Source: Cyanobium sp. FGCU52 (GTDB taxonomy: Bacteria > Cyanobacteriota > Cyanobacteriia > PCC-6307 > Cyanobiaceae). From it: DNA of 38,544 nucleotides. Under the pieces are notes generated by a model. It was not told the origin of the DNA, did not search any database, and was given only the letters and a program-made list of their open reading frames with translations. Made by a program: the position numbers and the translations under genes. How positions within the stretch are numbered: the first letter of the stretch is position 1; every line of letters begins with the position of its first letter. The stretch covers positions 1 to 38,544 of the forward strand of contig JANWUS010000005.1 in assembly GCA_024958715.1 (NCBI GenBank). The letters are read 5' to 3'. Shown piece by piece: positions 1-8,627 of this stretch.

Positions 1-258
1 ATGTATCAGTCTAGCCTGAGGAGGCCTGTGCGGAGCTTGCTACCTAATCAAGTGGTGCAATGAAATAGAATAGCTCGCAGACCTGCCTGCCAAGACGATA
101 CGCATGTTTCCTTCCACGCCAATCATGAGCAAACGGCCAAGGTGTGCAGCCAAGAAACGTCTTTCCCTTGCGGATAAGGTTTGCCGCCAAGATATGGGCT
201 ATTGCGATTGACAAGCCCAGCCAGCCGCCTGGCGGCACCGTCAGGCCCATGGCTGGCC
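1..258. other. Non-coding left edge of window
   Basis: This stretch lies beyond the 3' end of uvrB and no believable coding region was found in it. It is visibly less GC-rich than the flanking gene. It holds a 22-bp sequence (31-52) that recurs inverted at the right edge of the window. A small palindrome, GCCGCC-T-GGCGGC, lies at 224-236 just past the uvrB stop. It has no T-tract on either strand, so a terminator role is only possible. One open frame through here on the minus strand is antisense to uvrB and looks like a shadow. Confidence 0.5.
31..52 (+). repeat. 22-bp repeat, inverted copy at 38495-38516
   Basis: Bases 31-52 are exactly the reverse complement of 38495-38516. At the right edge the sequence lies at the first codons of the surviving transposase frame. 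Here it lies in non-coding DNA about 200 bp beyond uvrB. Similarity continues loosely upstream (CCTGAGG-type sequence) but stops abruptly downstream. It may be a transposon scar, a dispersed short repeat, or a shared sequence at which an assembly broke. Confidence 0.6.
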
Positions 259-2262
259 TCAGGCCCTGCCCACCAGCTTCTGGCGCAGGCCCTTGATCCG
301 GTCGCGCAGGTTGGCGGCCTCCTCGAACTCCAGGTTCTTCGCCGCCGCCTTCATCCGGTCCTCCAGCTGGGTGATCAGCTCCGGCAGGGCATCGAGCGGC
401 ACCTCGTCGTGCTCGGCCTGTTCGGTGGCCTGCTCCAGCTGGGCGTCGCTGAGACGCCTGGACACCTCCAGGAAGGCGAGGATCGCGTTGCCGGCGCGCT
501 TGCCGGCGGGGGTGGGCGTGATGCCGTTCTGCTCGTTGTAGGTCTGCTGGATGGCGCGGCGGCGTTCGGTCTCCGAGATCGCCTTGGCCATGGAGTCGGT
601 GAGATTGTCGGCATAGAGCAGGGCCACCCCCTCCACGTGACGGGCGGCGCGGCCGATCGTCTGGATCAGGGAGCGCTCGGCCCGCAGGAAGCCCTCCTTG
701 TCGGCGTCGAGGATCGCCACCAGCGACACCTCGGGCAGGTCGAGGCCCTCCCGCAGCAGGTTCACCCCCACGAGCACGTCGTACTCGCCGTTCCTGAGGT
801 CCTGGATGATCTCGATCCGCTCGATCGAGTGGATCTCCGAGTGCAGGTAGCGCACCCGCACGCCGTTCTCGGCCAGGTAGTCGGTGAGGTCCTCCGCCAT
901 GCGCTTGGTGAGGGTGGTCACCAGCACCCGCTCCTGCTTGTCGGCGCGCACCCTGATCTCGCCCAGGAGATCGTCGACCTGGCCGTCGGTGGGGCGCACC
1001 TCCACGATCGGATCCAGCACGCCGGTGGGGCGGATCACCTGCTCCACCACCTCCCCCTGGCTCTGGGCCAGCTCCCAGCTGCCGGGGGTGGCGGAGACGA
1101 AGATCGACTGCCGCGCCTTGTGCCAGAACTCCTCCCCCTTGAGGGGCCGGTTGTCGGCGGCGGAGGGCAGGCGGAAGCCGTGCTCGATCAGCACCTGCTT
1201 GCGGCTCTGGTCGCCGTTGTACATCGCCTGCAGCTGGCTGCAGGTGACGTGGCTCTCGTCCACCACCAGCAGCCAGTCGTCGGGGAAATAGTCGATCAGG
1301 CATTCAGGCGGCGTGCCCGCCGGGCGGCCGGCCAGGTGGCGGGCGTAGTTCTCGACGCCGTTGCAGTAGCCCACCTGCTCGAGCATCTCGAGGTCGTAGG
1401 TGGTGCGCTGCTCCAGCCGCTGGGCCTCCAGCAGCCGCCCCTGAGCGTTCAGTACATCGAGCCGCTCGCGCAGTTCGGCGCGGATCGCCTTGATCGCCTC
1501 CTCCAGCCGCTCCTTCGGCGTCACGAAGTGCTTGGCCGGATAGATGTTGATCGCCTCCAGACTCTGGAGAATCTCGCCGGTGGTGGGGTCCACATAGCGG
1601 ATCGCTTCCACCTCGTCGCCGAACAGTTCGACCCGCACCAGCCGATCCTCGTAGGCCGGACCGATCTCCAGCACATCGCCGCGCACGCGGAAGCGGCCCC
1701 GGGAGATCTCCAGATCGTTGCGCGAGTATTGGTTGTTCACCAGCTCCCGCAGGGAGCCGCGCAGGTTGAGGCTTTCGCCCACCCGGAACTTCACGGCCGC
1801 CTTGAGGTATTCCGAGGGAATGCCCAGGCCGTAGATGCAGCTGATCGAGGCCACCACGATCACATCGCGACGCTCGAACAGCGAGCGGGTGGCCGAGTGA
1901 CGCAGCATGTCGATCTCTTCGTTGATCGATGCCGTCTTGGCGATGTAGGTATCCGAAACCGGAACGTAGGCCTCGGGCTGGTAGTAGTCGTAATAGGAGA
2001 TGAAATATTCCACCGCATTGTGCGGGAAGAACTCGCGCAGTTCGTTGCAGAGCTGGGCCGCCAGCGTCTTGTTGTGGGCAAGCACCAGCGTCGGCCGGCC
2101 GGTGCGGGCGATCACGTTGGCGATCGTGAAGGTCTTGCCCGTGCCGGTGGCACCGAGCAGGGTCTGATAGGGCCGGCCGCCATCGACCCCCTTCACCAGG
2201 GCGTCGATGGCGGCCGGCTGGTCACCCTTCGGTTCGTAGGGAGCGTGAAGCTGAAACACCAT
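259..2262 (-). CDS. uvrB: UvrABC system protein B (excinuclease subunit)
   Basis: UvrB is the damage-verifying helicase-like subunit of nucleotide excision repair; it is loaded by UvrA and then recruits UvrC. From the start used here the protein has 667 residues, normal for the family. Walker A (GATGTGKT) is at residues 37-44. The Tyr-rich beta-hairpin ([12 protein letters not shown]), the DESH Walker B box and helicase motifs with GRAARH follow. A C-terminal UVR motif ([16 protein letters not shown]) binds UvrC. In-frame ATGs at 2283, 2271 and 2262 are all possible; 2262 is preferred because the following [16 protein letters not shown] matches the usual UvrB N-terminus. No clear Shine-Dalgarno precedes any of them. 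The gene lies downstream of ycf23 and a membrane protein gene on the same strand. Confidence 0.97.
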   Translation of the reverse strand: MVFQLHAPYEPKGDQPAAIDALVKGVDGGRPYQTLLGATGTGKTFTIANVIARTGRPTLVLAHNKTLAAQLCNELREFFPHNAVEYFISYYDYYQPEAYVPVSDTYIAKTASINEEIDMLRHSATRSLFERRDVIVVASISCIYGLGIPSEYLKAAVKFRVGESLNLRGSLRELVNNQYSRNDLEISRGRFRVRGDVLEIGPAYEDRLVRVELFGDEVEAIRYVDPTTGEILQSLEAINIYPAKHFVTPKERLEEAIKAIRAELRERLDVLNAQGRLLEAQRLEQRTTYDLEMLEQVGYCNGVENYARHLAGRPAGTPPECLIDYFPDDWLLVVDESHVTCSQLQAMYNGDQSRKQVLIEHGFRLPSAADNRPLKGEEFWHKARQSIFVSATPGSWELAQSQGEVVEQVIRPTGVLDPIVEVRPTDGQVDDLLGEIRVRADKQERVLVTTLTKRMAEDLTDYLAENGVRVRYLHSEIHSIERIEIIQDLRNGEYDVLVGVNLLREGLDLPEVSLVAILDADKEGFLRAERSLIQTIGRAARHVEGVALLYADNLTDSMAKAISETERRRAIQQTYNEQNGITPTPAGKRAGNAILAFLEVSRRLSDAQLEQATEQAEHDEVPLDALPELITQLEDRMKAAAKNLEFEEAANLRDRIKGLRQKLVGRA

Positions 2263-2285
2263 GGGGCCCATTCTGGGCCCCATGG
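2259..2285. repeat. Perfect 12-bp inverted repeat over the uvrB start
   Basis: CCATGGGGCCCA (2259-2270) and TGGGCCCCATGG (2274-2285) form a perfect inverted repeat with a 3-nt loop. It covers all three candidate uvrB ATG codons. In mRNA it would be a very stable hairpin hiding the initiation region, or it could help end transcription of the upstream membrane protein gene. There is no T-run, which argues against a classical intrinsic terminator. Confidence 0.6.
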
Positions 2286-2331
2286 CGGGAGGCTGCGGAA
2301 CGCCGCGGCGAGGGGGAACCCGACCCGGAGC

Positions 2332-2763
2332 TCAGCCGATCGGACCGGTGAACAGCGCCGCCGCTCCGGTGAGCTTGACGTTGAGACCGGGAATCGCGTT
2401 GAGGATGAAGTAGCAGAGCACGCTGTACACCAGAGCCCCGAGAGCGGCGCTGGTCAGCCCGTTGCGCAGCCGGAATCCCTGGATCAGCCAGGCCGCCAGG
2501 CCGAACAGGATGATCGTGATCACCCAGTCGAACAGCCAGCCGATCGGGATCAGCCCGCCGAGGGTGGTGATCGCCCACGCCGGACCGAGGATGAACTTCA
2601 GCGGCCACGTGAGGATCACGCCGAGGAGGCCGATCACCACAGCGGAGACAAGGGCGATCGGAAAACTCGCCATCTCGATGCCCAGGAAGGGGACCTGGGC
2701 GATCAGCAGCAGGATGATCGCCCGGATCGGCCACTGGAGAAGGGAGACGAGCAAGCCAGCCAT
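2332..2763 (-). CDS. Small integral membrane protein, holin-4-like
   Basis: The 143-residue protein is almost wholly hydrophobic. Three or four membrane segments fall at about residues 5-27, 30-55, 60-88 and 93-120, joined by short loops (TWPLKF, FRLRNG). The pattern of two hydrophobic halves around a Gly/Pro-rich turn resembles the Phage_holin_4_2 (superfamily IV) family, which in bacteria is mostly chromosomal and of unknown function. It is not evidence for a phage here. The gene lies 51 bp downstream of ycf23 and about 70 bp upstream of uvrB, all on the same strand. Membrane location is well supported; the family name is a tentative match by eye. Confidence 0.75.
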   Translation of the reverse strand: MAGLLVSLLQWPIRAIILLLIAQVPFLGIEMASFPIALVSAVVIGLLGVILTWPLKFILGPAWAITTLGGLIPIGWLFDWVITIILFGLAAWLIQGFRLRNGLTSAALGALVYSVLCYFILNAIPGLNVKLTGAAALFTGPIG

Positions 2764-2814
2764 GGAAGGGAACGCGCGGGAAGGAGAACCATCCCGTCCA
2801 GGCTAGGCAGGGGC

Positions 2815-3573
2815 TCAGACGCGCACAACGGCCCGTTGATCAATGGCCTCCCGCAGGCCCCGCACCACCGCCACCATCGCCAGTTGGTCGTTGAGGCGAT
2901 TGACGGCCGAACCCACGCCCACCCCGGCAGCGCCCGAGGCCAGGGCCATCGGCACGGTGACGGCCGAGAGGCCGGAGGCGCAGAGCACCGGCAGCTCAAC
3001 CGCCCGGCTGAGGGCGTGGGCGGCGGCCAGGGTGGGAGCCGCCTTTTCGATCATCCCCAGGGAGCCGGCGCTGAAGGGCCGGGCACTGGTGCCGCCTTCG
3101 GTCTGGATGAGATCGGCACCGGCGGCCACCAGATCCACCGCCAGCTGCTCCTGCTGGTCGAGCGGAAGCACGTGGGGCACGGTCACCGACAGGACCACCT
3201 CGGGGAGCAGGGCCCGCGTGCGGCGGGTGAGTTCCAGTACCTCGGCGGCGCCGAAGACGATGCCCTGGGGATAGAAGCTGTCGAAGTTGCCGATCTCCAC
3301 CATCGCCGCGCCGGCGGCCACGGCGGCCGGGAACAGGTCGGGATCCACCGCCGACACGCAGACCGGCAGGCCCGGCGCCGCGGCGGCCACCACCTGCACC
3401 AGGGCCGGATCACAGGCGATGTCGAGCAGGTCGGCACCTCCGGCGGCGGCGGCACGGGCGATGCGCTCCACCGAAACGGCGTCGAAGTTGGCCAGTCCGG
3501 CGATCACCTTCAGCAGGCGCCGCTCGGTGATGGCGGACCGCAGGGAAGCGGGCAGGCTGGAGAGACGCGACAT
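2815..3573 (-). CDS. ycf23: Ycf23/DUF561 TIM-barrel-like protein
   Basis: The 252-residue protein matches Ycf23 (DUF561), a conserved cyanobacterial and algal-plastid family of unknown activity with a predicted TIM-barrel fold. Barrel-type repeats can be read as LKVIAGLANFD, GADLLDIACDP, LPVCVSAVDP, VEIGNFDSFYPQG, VVLSVTVPHVLPLDQQ, GADLIQTEGG, LPVLCASGLS and a glycine-rich end (ASGAAGVGVGSAVN) typical of a phosphate-binding loop. The start at 3573 (MSRLSSLP) is chosen over a start 12 codons upstream because family members begin close to this point. The promoter is probably shared with divergent tilS, only 23 bp away. The function remains unassigned. Confidence 0.9.
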   Translation of the reverse strand: MSRLSSLPASLRSAITERRLLKVIAGLANFDAVSVERIARAAAAGGADLLDIACDPALVQVVAAAAPGLPVCVSAVDPDLFPAAVAAGAAMVEIGNFDSFYPQGIVFGAAEVLELTRRTRALLPEVVLSVTVPHVLPLDQQEQLAVDLVAAGADLIQTEGGTSARPFSAGSLGMIEKAAPTLAAAHALSRAVELPVLCASGLSAVTVPMALASGAAGVGVGSAVNRLNDQLAMVAVVRGLREAIDQRAVVRV

Positions 3574-3596
3574 CGGCGAGCCGGAACGGACGTGCC

Positions 3597-4658
3597 GTGA
3601 TTCTCCCATCCGAGCCCACGGCAGCAGGAGCCGGCCCGGTGGAGCCCGGCCGCGGCTGGAGCGCCGACCACCTGCGGCTGCACCGCCATCTGCGCTCCCA
3701 CCCCAGCCTGCTGCCGCCGGGGGCGCCGCTGCTGGTGGCCGTCTCGGGCGGCCAGGACTCGATGGCGCTGATCGGGCTGCTCCACGACCTGCGGCGGCGG
3801 CATGGCTGGTCGCTGCACCTCTGGCACGGTGACCATGGCTGGCGGCCGGAGTCCAGGGACCAGGCCGCCGCGCTGGCCCTCTGGGCCATCGGGCGCGGCC
3901 TGCCGCTGCTGGGGGAGCGGGCCGATCCGCCGCCCGCTGGGGAGGACGCCGCCCGCCGCTGGCGATACGGGCGGCTGGCGGAGGCGGCCCGCTCCCTGGG
4001 ATGCGGCCACGTGGTGACAGGCCATACCGCCGATGACCGGGCCGAAACCGTGCTGCTGCACCTGGCCCGCGGCAGCCACCGGCAGGGACTCTCGAGCCTC
4101 CGGGCCAGCCGGCCGCTGGCGGAGATCCCTGGCGCCCCGCATCTCTGTCGCCCTCTGCTGCCCTTCAGCCGCAGCGACACCCTGCGGATCTGCCGCCAGC
4201 TGGACCTGCCGATCTGGGAGGACGCCAGCAACGGCGATCCCCGGTTCAGCCGCAACCGGGTGCGGGCGGAAGTGCTGCCGGTGCTGGAGACGCTGCATCC
4301 CGGCGCCGCCCGCCGGATCGCCGCCCAGGCCGAGCGGCTGGCCGAGGAGGAGGACGATCAGGAGGAACTGCTGCAGCTCACGCTGACGGCCCTGGCGCTT
4401 CCCGCCACGGCTGCGGGGATGGAGCAGCTCAGGCGTGCCCCCCTGGCGGCCCTGAGCAGGGCCAACCGACGTCGGCTGCTGCAGCGCTGGCTGAGGGAGC
4501 GGCTGGGTCGGCCGTTGAACGCTGCCGTACTCGACGCCCTGGCCGCACGGCTGGAGACGGGAGGGGCGCCGGGGAGGCTGGCGCTGCCGGACGGTTGGCG
4601 GCTGGCCTGGGACCGCGGCACACTGTTCCTCATGGGCCCCGACCACGCCGATGGCTGA
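3597..4658 (+). CDS. tilS: tRNA(Ile)-lysidine synthase
   Basis: TilS changes the wobble C of tRNA-Ile(CAU) to lysidine using ATP and lysine, so that the tRNA reads AUA and is charged with Ile. The N-type ATP-pyrophosphatase P-loop SGGQDS is at residues 50-55. The GHTADDRAET motif and the signature DASNGDPRFSRNRVR follow. At 353 residues with only a short C-terminal helical part it is the short cyanobacterial form. A GTG start at 3597 is used; the first roughly 25 residues are poorly conserved in character. The last 8 bases overlap the next gene, suggesting translational coupling. Confidence 0.95.
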   Translation: MILPSEPTAAGAGPVEPGRGWSADHLRLHRHLRSHPSLLPPGAPLLVAVSGGQDSMALIGLLHDLRRRHGWSLHLWHGDHGWRPESRDQAAALALWAIGRGLPLLGERADPPPAGEDAARRWRYGRLAEAARSLGCGHVVTGHTADDRAETVLLHLARGSHRQGLSSLRASRPLAEIPGAPHLCRPLLPFSRSDTLRICRQLDLPIWEDASNGDPRFSRNRVRAEVLPVLETLHPGAARRIAAQAERLAEEEDDQEELLQLTLTALALPATAAGMEQLRRAPLAALSRANRRRLLQRWLRERLGRPLNAAVLDALAARLETGGAPGRLALPDGWRLAWDRGTLFLMGPDHADG

Positions 4659-5649
4659 GCCGCACGACCATGGAGCCGCGGCGGATCGTTACGCCGCCAT
4701 CGAAGCCGCCTACTGCGACGACCGCTGGGAGGACGTGCTGACCCAGGGGCGGCAGCTGCTGGGGGATCTGGGATCGGCGGACGACGCCCTGGCCACGGCC
4801 CTGCGCCAGCGGCTGCATCTGCTGATGGCCCACACCCATCTCCACGGACTCGGCGACCGGGACACGGCCGAGGATCTCTACCGTCAGGTGCTCAACACGG
4901 CCCACGCGGAGCCGGCGCTGCGGCGCACTGCCGATGAGGGCCTGCAGCAGTGCGATCGCCCCACCATCCGGCCGGCAACGGCAACCAAGGACGTCTCTTC
5001 CGCCGTGGAACCACCCGGTCCCACGCCTGCATCATCGCCGGAGCGTCCGCTGCCGGAGCCGGTGGCCCCGCCTCTCGCGGTGGATCCAGCCGTCCCTTTT
5101 TCCGCAGGAACCGCATCCAGTGGCAGCGGTCCCATCCGGACAGCGGCCACACCCTGGCTGGAGGCGAACCCGGCCCCCCCCGCCGCCACTGTTCCCGTGG
5201 GGGAGATCGACGAGAAGGCGCCCGCCCAGGAGAGCGAGCCCCCGTCGACGGCGACCAAACCACCACCGAGCGCTGCACCGTCCCTGTTGGCGGAAGTCGT
5301 GGAAGAGCCGGAACTGCTTGATGTGCATCAGGCCGATCCGCATCGGGCCGAGGAGATCGAACTCGAACTGCGGGAGCCTCCCAGCACCGCGGCAGCCGCG
5401 GCCCAGGCGCTGGCCGCCGCGGTGACCGCCGAAGCGATGGCAGAGGTTGCGGCGGGGCGGGCGGAACCGGACGCGCATCCCGTCTCCACCGTGATCAGCC
5501 TCAACGAGCCGGAAGCGGCGGAGACGGTGCAAGAGGAGCCGGCCATCGAGGAGCTCACCATCGCCGAGGTCCCCACCCTTCCCCCGATGGAGGAAGACGA
5601 GGACGATCCGGATCTGCTGGAGGGGCTGCTGCAGGTGGCCCTGGGCTGA
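4651..5649 (+). CDS. Ala/Pro-rich acidic protein, TPR-like N-terminus
   Basis: No function is recognised. The first 95 or so residues are helical and TPR-like (DDRWEDVLTQGRQLLGDL, then DTAEDLYRQVLNTAH). A long low-complexity part rich in Pro, Ala, Ser and Glu (about 100-215) follows. The last 110 residues are acidic and end in MEEDEDDPDLLEGLLQVALG. No signal peptide or membrane span is visible. The ATG lies inside the 3' end of tilS (8-nt overlap), and the stop lies in the loop of a strong hairpin facing rnj. The mix of a folded N-terminus and disordered linker suggests a scaffold or adaptor, but that is a guess from composition. Confidence 0.8.
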   Translation: MAEPHDHGAAADRYAAIEAAYCDDRWEDVLTQGRQLLGDLGSADDALATALRQRLHLLMAHTHLHGLGDRDTAEDLYRQVLNTAHAEPALRRTADEGLQQCDRPTIRPATATKDVSSAVEPPGPTPASSPERPLPEPVAPPLAVDPAVPFSAGTASSGSGPIRTAATPWLEANPAPPAATVPVGEIDEKAPAQESEPPSTATKPPPSAAPSLLAEVVEEPELLDVHQADPHRAEEIELELREPPSTAAAAAQALAAAVTAEAMAEVAAGRAEPDAHPVSTVISLNEPEAAETVQEEPAIEELTIAEVPTLPPMEEDEDDPDLLEGLLQVALG

Positions 5650-5658
5650 GCCCAGGGC
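5638..5658. terminator. Hairpin spanning a stop codon, between convergent genes
   Basis: GCCCTGGGC (5638-5646) and GCCCAGGGC (5650-5658) pair perfectly around a 3-nt loop that is the TGA stop of the upstream gene. The next gene, rnj, ends 13 bp further on the opposite strand. The position suits a bidirectional terminator or a 3'-end stabiliser. No T-tract follows. Confidence 0.5.
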
Positions 5659-5670
5659 CCGTGTTCGCGC

Positions 5671-7644
5671 TCAGCCGGCCACGGCGGCGGAGCGGCGGCG
5701 GCGGGTGCGGCCGGCGGGTTCCGGCTCCTCAGGGCTGCGACGGGCAGCGACAGGGGCGGGAGAGGAGCTGGCGGCTGGGGCCGCTGCCGAGGCCGCCACG
5801 GGGGCGGGGGCGGCGGAGCGCTGCGGAGCGGCGGGACGGCCGCCCTCCCGGCGACCACGGGGAGCCGGACGGGTATCGGGCTCGGCATCGGCACGACCCT
5901 TGTAGGCCGGGGTGCCGGCGGGGGCGGGCTGCACCAGGCAGATGATCAGAGGATCCACCTGCAGTTCGCGGCGCAGGCGCCGCTGCAGGCCCACCTCGAT
6001 CTCGCGCTGCACACCCACCCAGTCGACATCGGGGGCCTTGCCGCCGCTGTTGCGGGCGAGCTGGTTCCAGCGGTTCTCGAGCACCCAGGTGATCTCCCGT
6101 TCCGCCCAGACCGAGAGCTTGCGGGCGTCGGCGGCGGTGACCACACCGCGCAGATTCACCCGCGGCGCCGCCGCCATCACCCCGTCGGTGGTGATCACGG
6201 CGAGCAGGGTGATGACACCGTCCTCGGCCAGCTGCTGGCGCTCCTTGAGCACCCGGGCATCGACGATGCCATTGCGGGAGGCATCGAGCAGTTCGATGCC
6301 GGCCTTGACCGGTTCGCCCTTGTGGATGGCGTCCGGGGTGAGTTCCACCACGTCACCGTTGTCGACGATCAGGATGTGATCGGCCGGCACCCCCATCGAC
6401 TGGGCTGTCTTGGAATGGCAGACAAGCATGCGGTGCTCACCGTGCACGGGCACGAAGAACTTTGGCTTGGCGAGCGCGAGCATCAGCTTGTGGTCCTCCT
6501 GGCAGCCGTGGCCGGACACGTGAATGCCCTCGCCCTTGCCGTAGACCACCTTGGCGCCCATCATCATCAGCCGGTCGATGGTGTTCACCACCGAGATGGT
6601 GTTGCCGGGGATCGGGCTGGCCGAAAAGATGATGGTGTCGGTTGACTTCACCTGCACCTGGGGATGCTCGCCGCGGGAGATGCGGCTGAGGGCCGCCAGC
6701 GGCTCGCCCTGGCTGCCGGTCATCAGCAGCAGGGTTTCGCGATCGGGCAGGTCGCGGATCTGCTTGATCGGCACGAACAGGTCGTCGGGGGCACGCATGT
6801 AGCCGAGCTCCCTGGCCTTGGCGATCACGTTCAGCATCGAACGGCCCAGAAGCCCCACCTTGCGCCCATTCTTCATCGCAAGCTCCAGGATCATCGACAC
6901 ACGATGAATCGAGCTGGCGAAGGTGGTGATGATCACCCGGCCATCCGCCTGGCTGATGTGGCGATCGAGGTTCGGGAAGACGGACCGCTCCGGCGGGGTG
7001 AACCCGGGGATCTCGGCGTTGGTGGAATCGCTGAACAGGCACAGCACACCCTGCTCGCCGTAATGGGCCAGGCGCTGAATGTCGAAGGCCTCTCCATCCA
7101 CAGGGGTGTGGTCGAACTTGAAATCGCCGGTGAAGATGATCACGCCAACGGGCGTGGTGATGGCCAGCGTGAAGCTGTCGGCCATCGAGTGGGTGTTGCG
7201 GATGAACTCCACCTTGAAGTGCTGGCCGACGTGCACCACATCGCGCGGACCGACCGTCTGGATGGTGGTGCGGTCGGTGACGCCCGCCTCCTCCATCTTC
7301 CCCTGCAGCATCGACATCGCCAGCCGGGGGCCGTAGATGATCGGAATATTGAAGTTCTTGAGGTGGTGGGGAATGCCGCCGATGTGATCTTCGTGACCGT
7401 GGGTGACCACCATGCCGCGGATACGCTTCTGGTTCTCGCGCAGATAGCTGGTGTCGGGCATCACCACGTTGACGCCGTGCATGCCATCGCTGGGAAACGC
7501 GAGGCCGGCATCGACAAGCATCAGCTCATCGCCGTATTCGAAGACGCAGGTGTTCTTGCCGATCTCGTGAAGGCCACCGAGGGGAATGACACGCAGAGCC
7601 GGCTGTTTGCCGTTGGAACCGTTGTGGCCGTTGGAACTGGTCAT
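5671..7644 (-). CDS. rnj: Ribonuclease J
   Basis: RNase J is a metallo-beta-lactamase/beta-CASP nuclease with endo- and 5'-exonuclease activity, central to mRNA decay and rRNA maturation in cyanobacteria. The zinc motif THGHEDH is at residues 81-87. Later metal and beta-CASP ligands are visible in FTGDFKFDHTPVD, SDSTNAEIPG, MTGSQGEP and SGHGCQEDHKLMLAL/VPVHGEHRML. The core is followed by an RNase J C-terminal domain and a basic, Ala/Pro-rich tail from about residue 590, ending in RRRRSAAVAG. Such tails are usual in cyanobacterial homologs and may mediate RNA or protein contacts. The length of 657 aa is normal. It lies about 75 bp downstream of dapA on the same strand. Confidence 0.96.
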   Translation of the reverse strand: MTSSNGHNGSNGKQPALRVIPLGGLHEIGKNTCVFEYGDELMLVDAGLAFPSDGMHGVNVVMPDTSYLRENQKRIRGMVVTHGHEDHIGGIPHHLKNFNIPIIYGPRLAMSMLQGKMEEAGVTDRTTIQTVGPRDVVHVGQHFKVEFIRNTHSMADSFTLAITTPVGVIIFTGDFKFDHTPVDGEAFDIQRLAHYGEQGVLCLFSDSTNAEIPGFTPPERSVFPNLDRHISQADGRVIITTFASSIHRVSMILELAMKNGRKVGLLGRSMLNVIAKARELGYMRAPDDLFVPIKQIRDLPDRETLLLMTGSQGEPLAALSRISRGEHPQVQVKSTDTIIFSASPIPGNTISVVNTIDRLMMMGAKVVYGKGEGIHVSGHGCQEDHKLMLALAKPKFFVPVHGEHRMLVCHSKTAQSMGVPADHILIVDNGDVVELTPDAIHKGEPVKAGIELLDASRNGIVDARVLKERQQLAEDGVITLLAVITTDGVMAAAPRVNLRGVVTAADARKLSVWAEREITWVLENRWNQLARNSGGKAPDVDWVGVQREIEVGLQRRLRRELQVDPLIICLVQPAPAGTPAYKGRADAEPDTRPAPRGRREGGRPAAPQRSAAPAPVAASAAAPAASSSPAPVAARRSPEEPEPAGRTRRRRSAAVAG

Positions 7645-7721
7645 GAAGAGAGAACAACAGAGAGAAGGAAAGCTGGATCGGAAGCTCGCTCGCGAGCGGA
7701 TCGAGGAAGCGGGCCTTGGCG

Positions 7722-8627
7722 TCAGGTGGGACGCAGGGCGGCAAGGATCGAGGAAAGTCGCTGGCGCACGTCGCTGTCGGCGGAGAGAAGGGGAAGACGG
7801 GGAGCACCCACAGGCCAGCCGCTCAGCTCCAGGGCGGCCTTCACCGGGATCGGGTTGGTGGTGCAGAACAGGGCCTTGCCGAGGGGAAGCAGCGCCTCGT
7901 GCCAGGCCAGGGCGGCGTCATGGTCGCCGGCAAGGAACGCCGACACCATGGCGCGGATCTGGGGTCCGGCGAGGTGGCTGGCCACGCTCACCACTCCCAC
8001 GGCGCCCAAGGCCATCATCGGCAGGGTGAGGGCATCGTCGCCGCTGTAGATGGCGAGGCGGTCGCCGCAGAGGGCCCGCAGCTGGCTCACCTCCTCGGTG
8101 GTGCCGCTGGCGGCCTTGAAGCTCACCACGTTGGGGCAATCGAGCAGGCGAACCACCGTTTCGGGCGCCACGCTGCAGCCCGTGCGGCTGGGGATGTTGT
8201 AAAGCATCAGCGGCAGATCCGGAGCCGCCGCGGCAACGGCCCGGAAATGGGCCTCCAGTCCCGCCTGGGGAGGCCGGTTGTAGTAGGGCACCACCACCAG
8301 GGCCCCATCGGCTCCGAGGGCGGCCGCCTCCCGGGTGGCCTCCACGGCCTCGGCCGTGCAGTTGCTGCCGCTGCCGGCCAGCACCGGCCCCCGCCCGGCC
8401 ACCGCCTCCCTGACGGCGGCCAGCAGGCGGTGCTGCTCCTCCCAGCTGAGGGTGGGGGATTCCCCGGTGGTGCCGCACACCACCAGACCATCGGAACCCT
8501 GGCCGATGAGGTGATCCGCCAGCCTCGCCGCCAGGTCGACATCCACCGCGCCATCGGCCGCGAAGGGGGTCACCAGGGCGGTGAGCACCCGACCGAAGGG
8601 AGCGGCGCTGCAGGGGGCCGTGCTCAA
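7722..8627 (-). CDS. dapA: 4-hydroxy-tetrahydrodipicolinate synthase
   Basis: DapA condenses pyruvate with aspartate semialdehyde in the diaminopimelate/lysine pathway. The 301-residue TIM barrel has the pyruvate-binding TTGE (53-56), the catalytic Tyr143 in LYNIPSRTG and the Schiff-base Lys171 in SFKAASG. The Ala after Lys replaces the more common Glu of KEASG. The TTG start at 8627 overlaps the asd stop (TTGA), so translation should be coupled to asd, whose product supplies the substrate. rnj follows on the same strand. Confidence 0.96.
   Translation of the reverse strand: MSTAPCSAAPFGRVLTALVTPFAADGAVDVDLAARLADHLIGQGSDGLVVCGTTGESPTLSWEEQHRLLAAVREAVAGRGPVLAGSGSNCTAEAVEATREAAALGADGALVVVPYYNRPPQAGLEAHFRAVAAAAPDLPLMLYNIPSRTGCSVAPETVVRLLDCPNVVSFKAASGTTEEVSQLRALCGDRLAIYSGDDALTLPMMALGAVGVVSVASHLAGPQIRAMVSAFLAGDHDAALAWHEALLPLGKALFCTTNPIPVKAALELSGWPVGAPRLPLLSADSDVRQRLSSILAALRPT

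Noticed and set aside
2332-2763. Holin-like gene as sign of a prophage near uvrB
   Set aside because: No lysin or other phage gene is close, the neighbours are core genes, and holin-4-like proteins are common chromosomal membrane proteins.
181-3600. Very long open frame antisense to uvrB and ycf23
   Set aside because: It is a product of GC-rich codon use on the opposite strand; its product is His/Gln/Gly-rich and has no domain, while the minus strand encodes clear conserved proteins.
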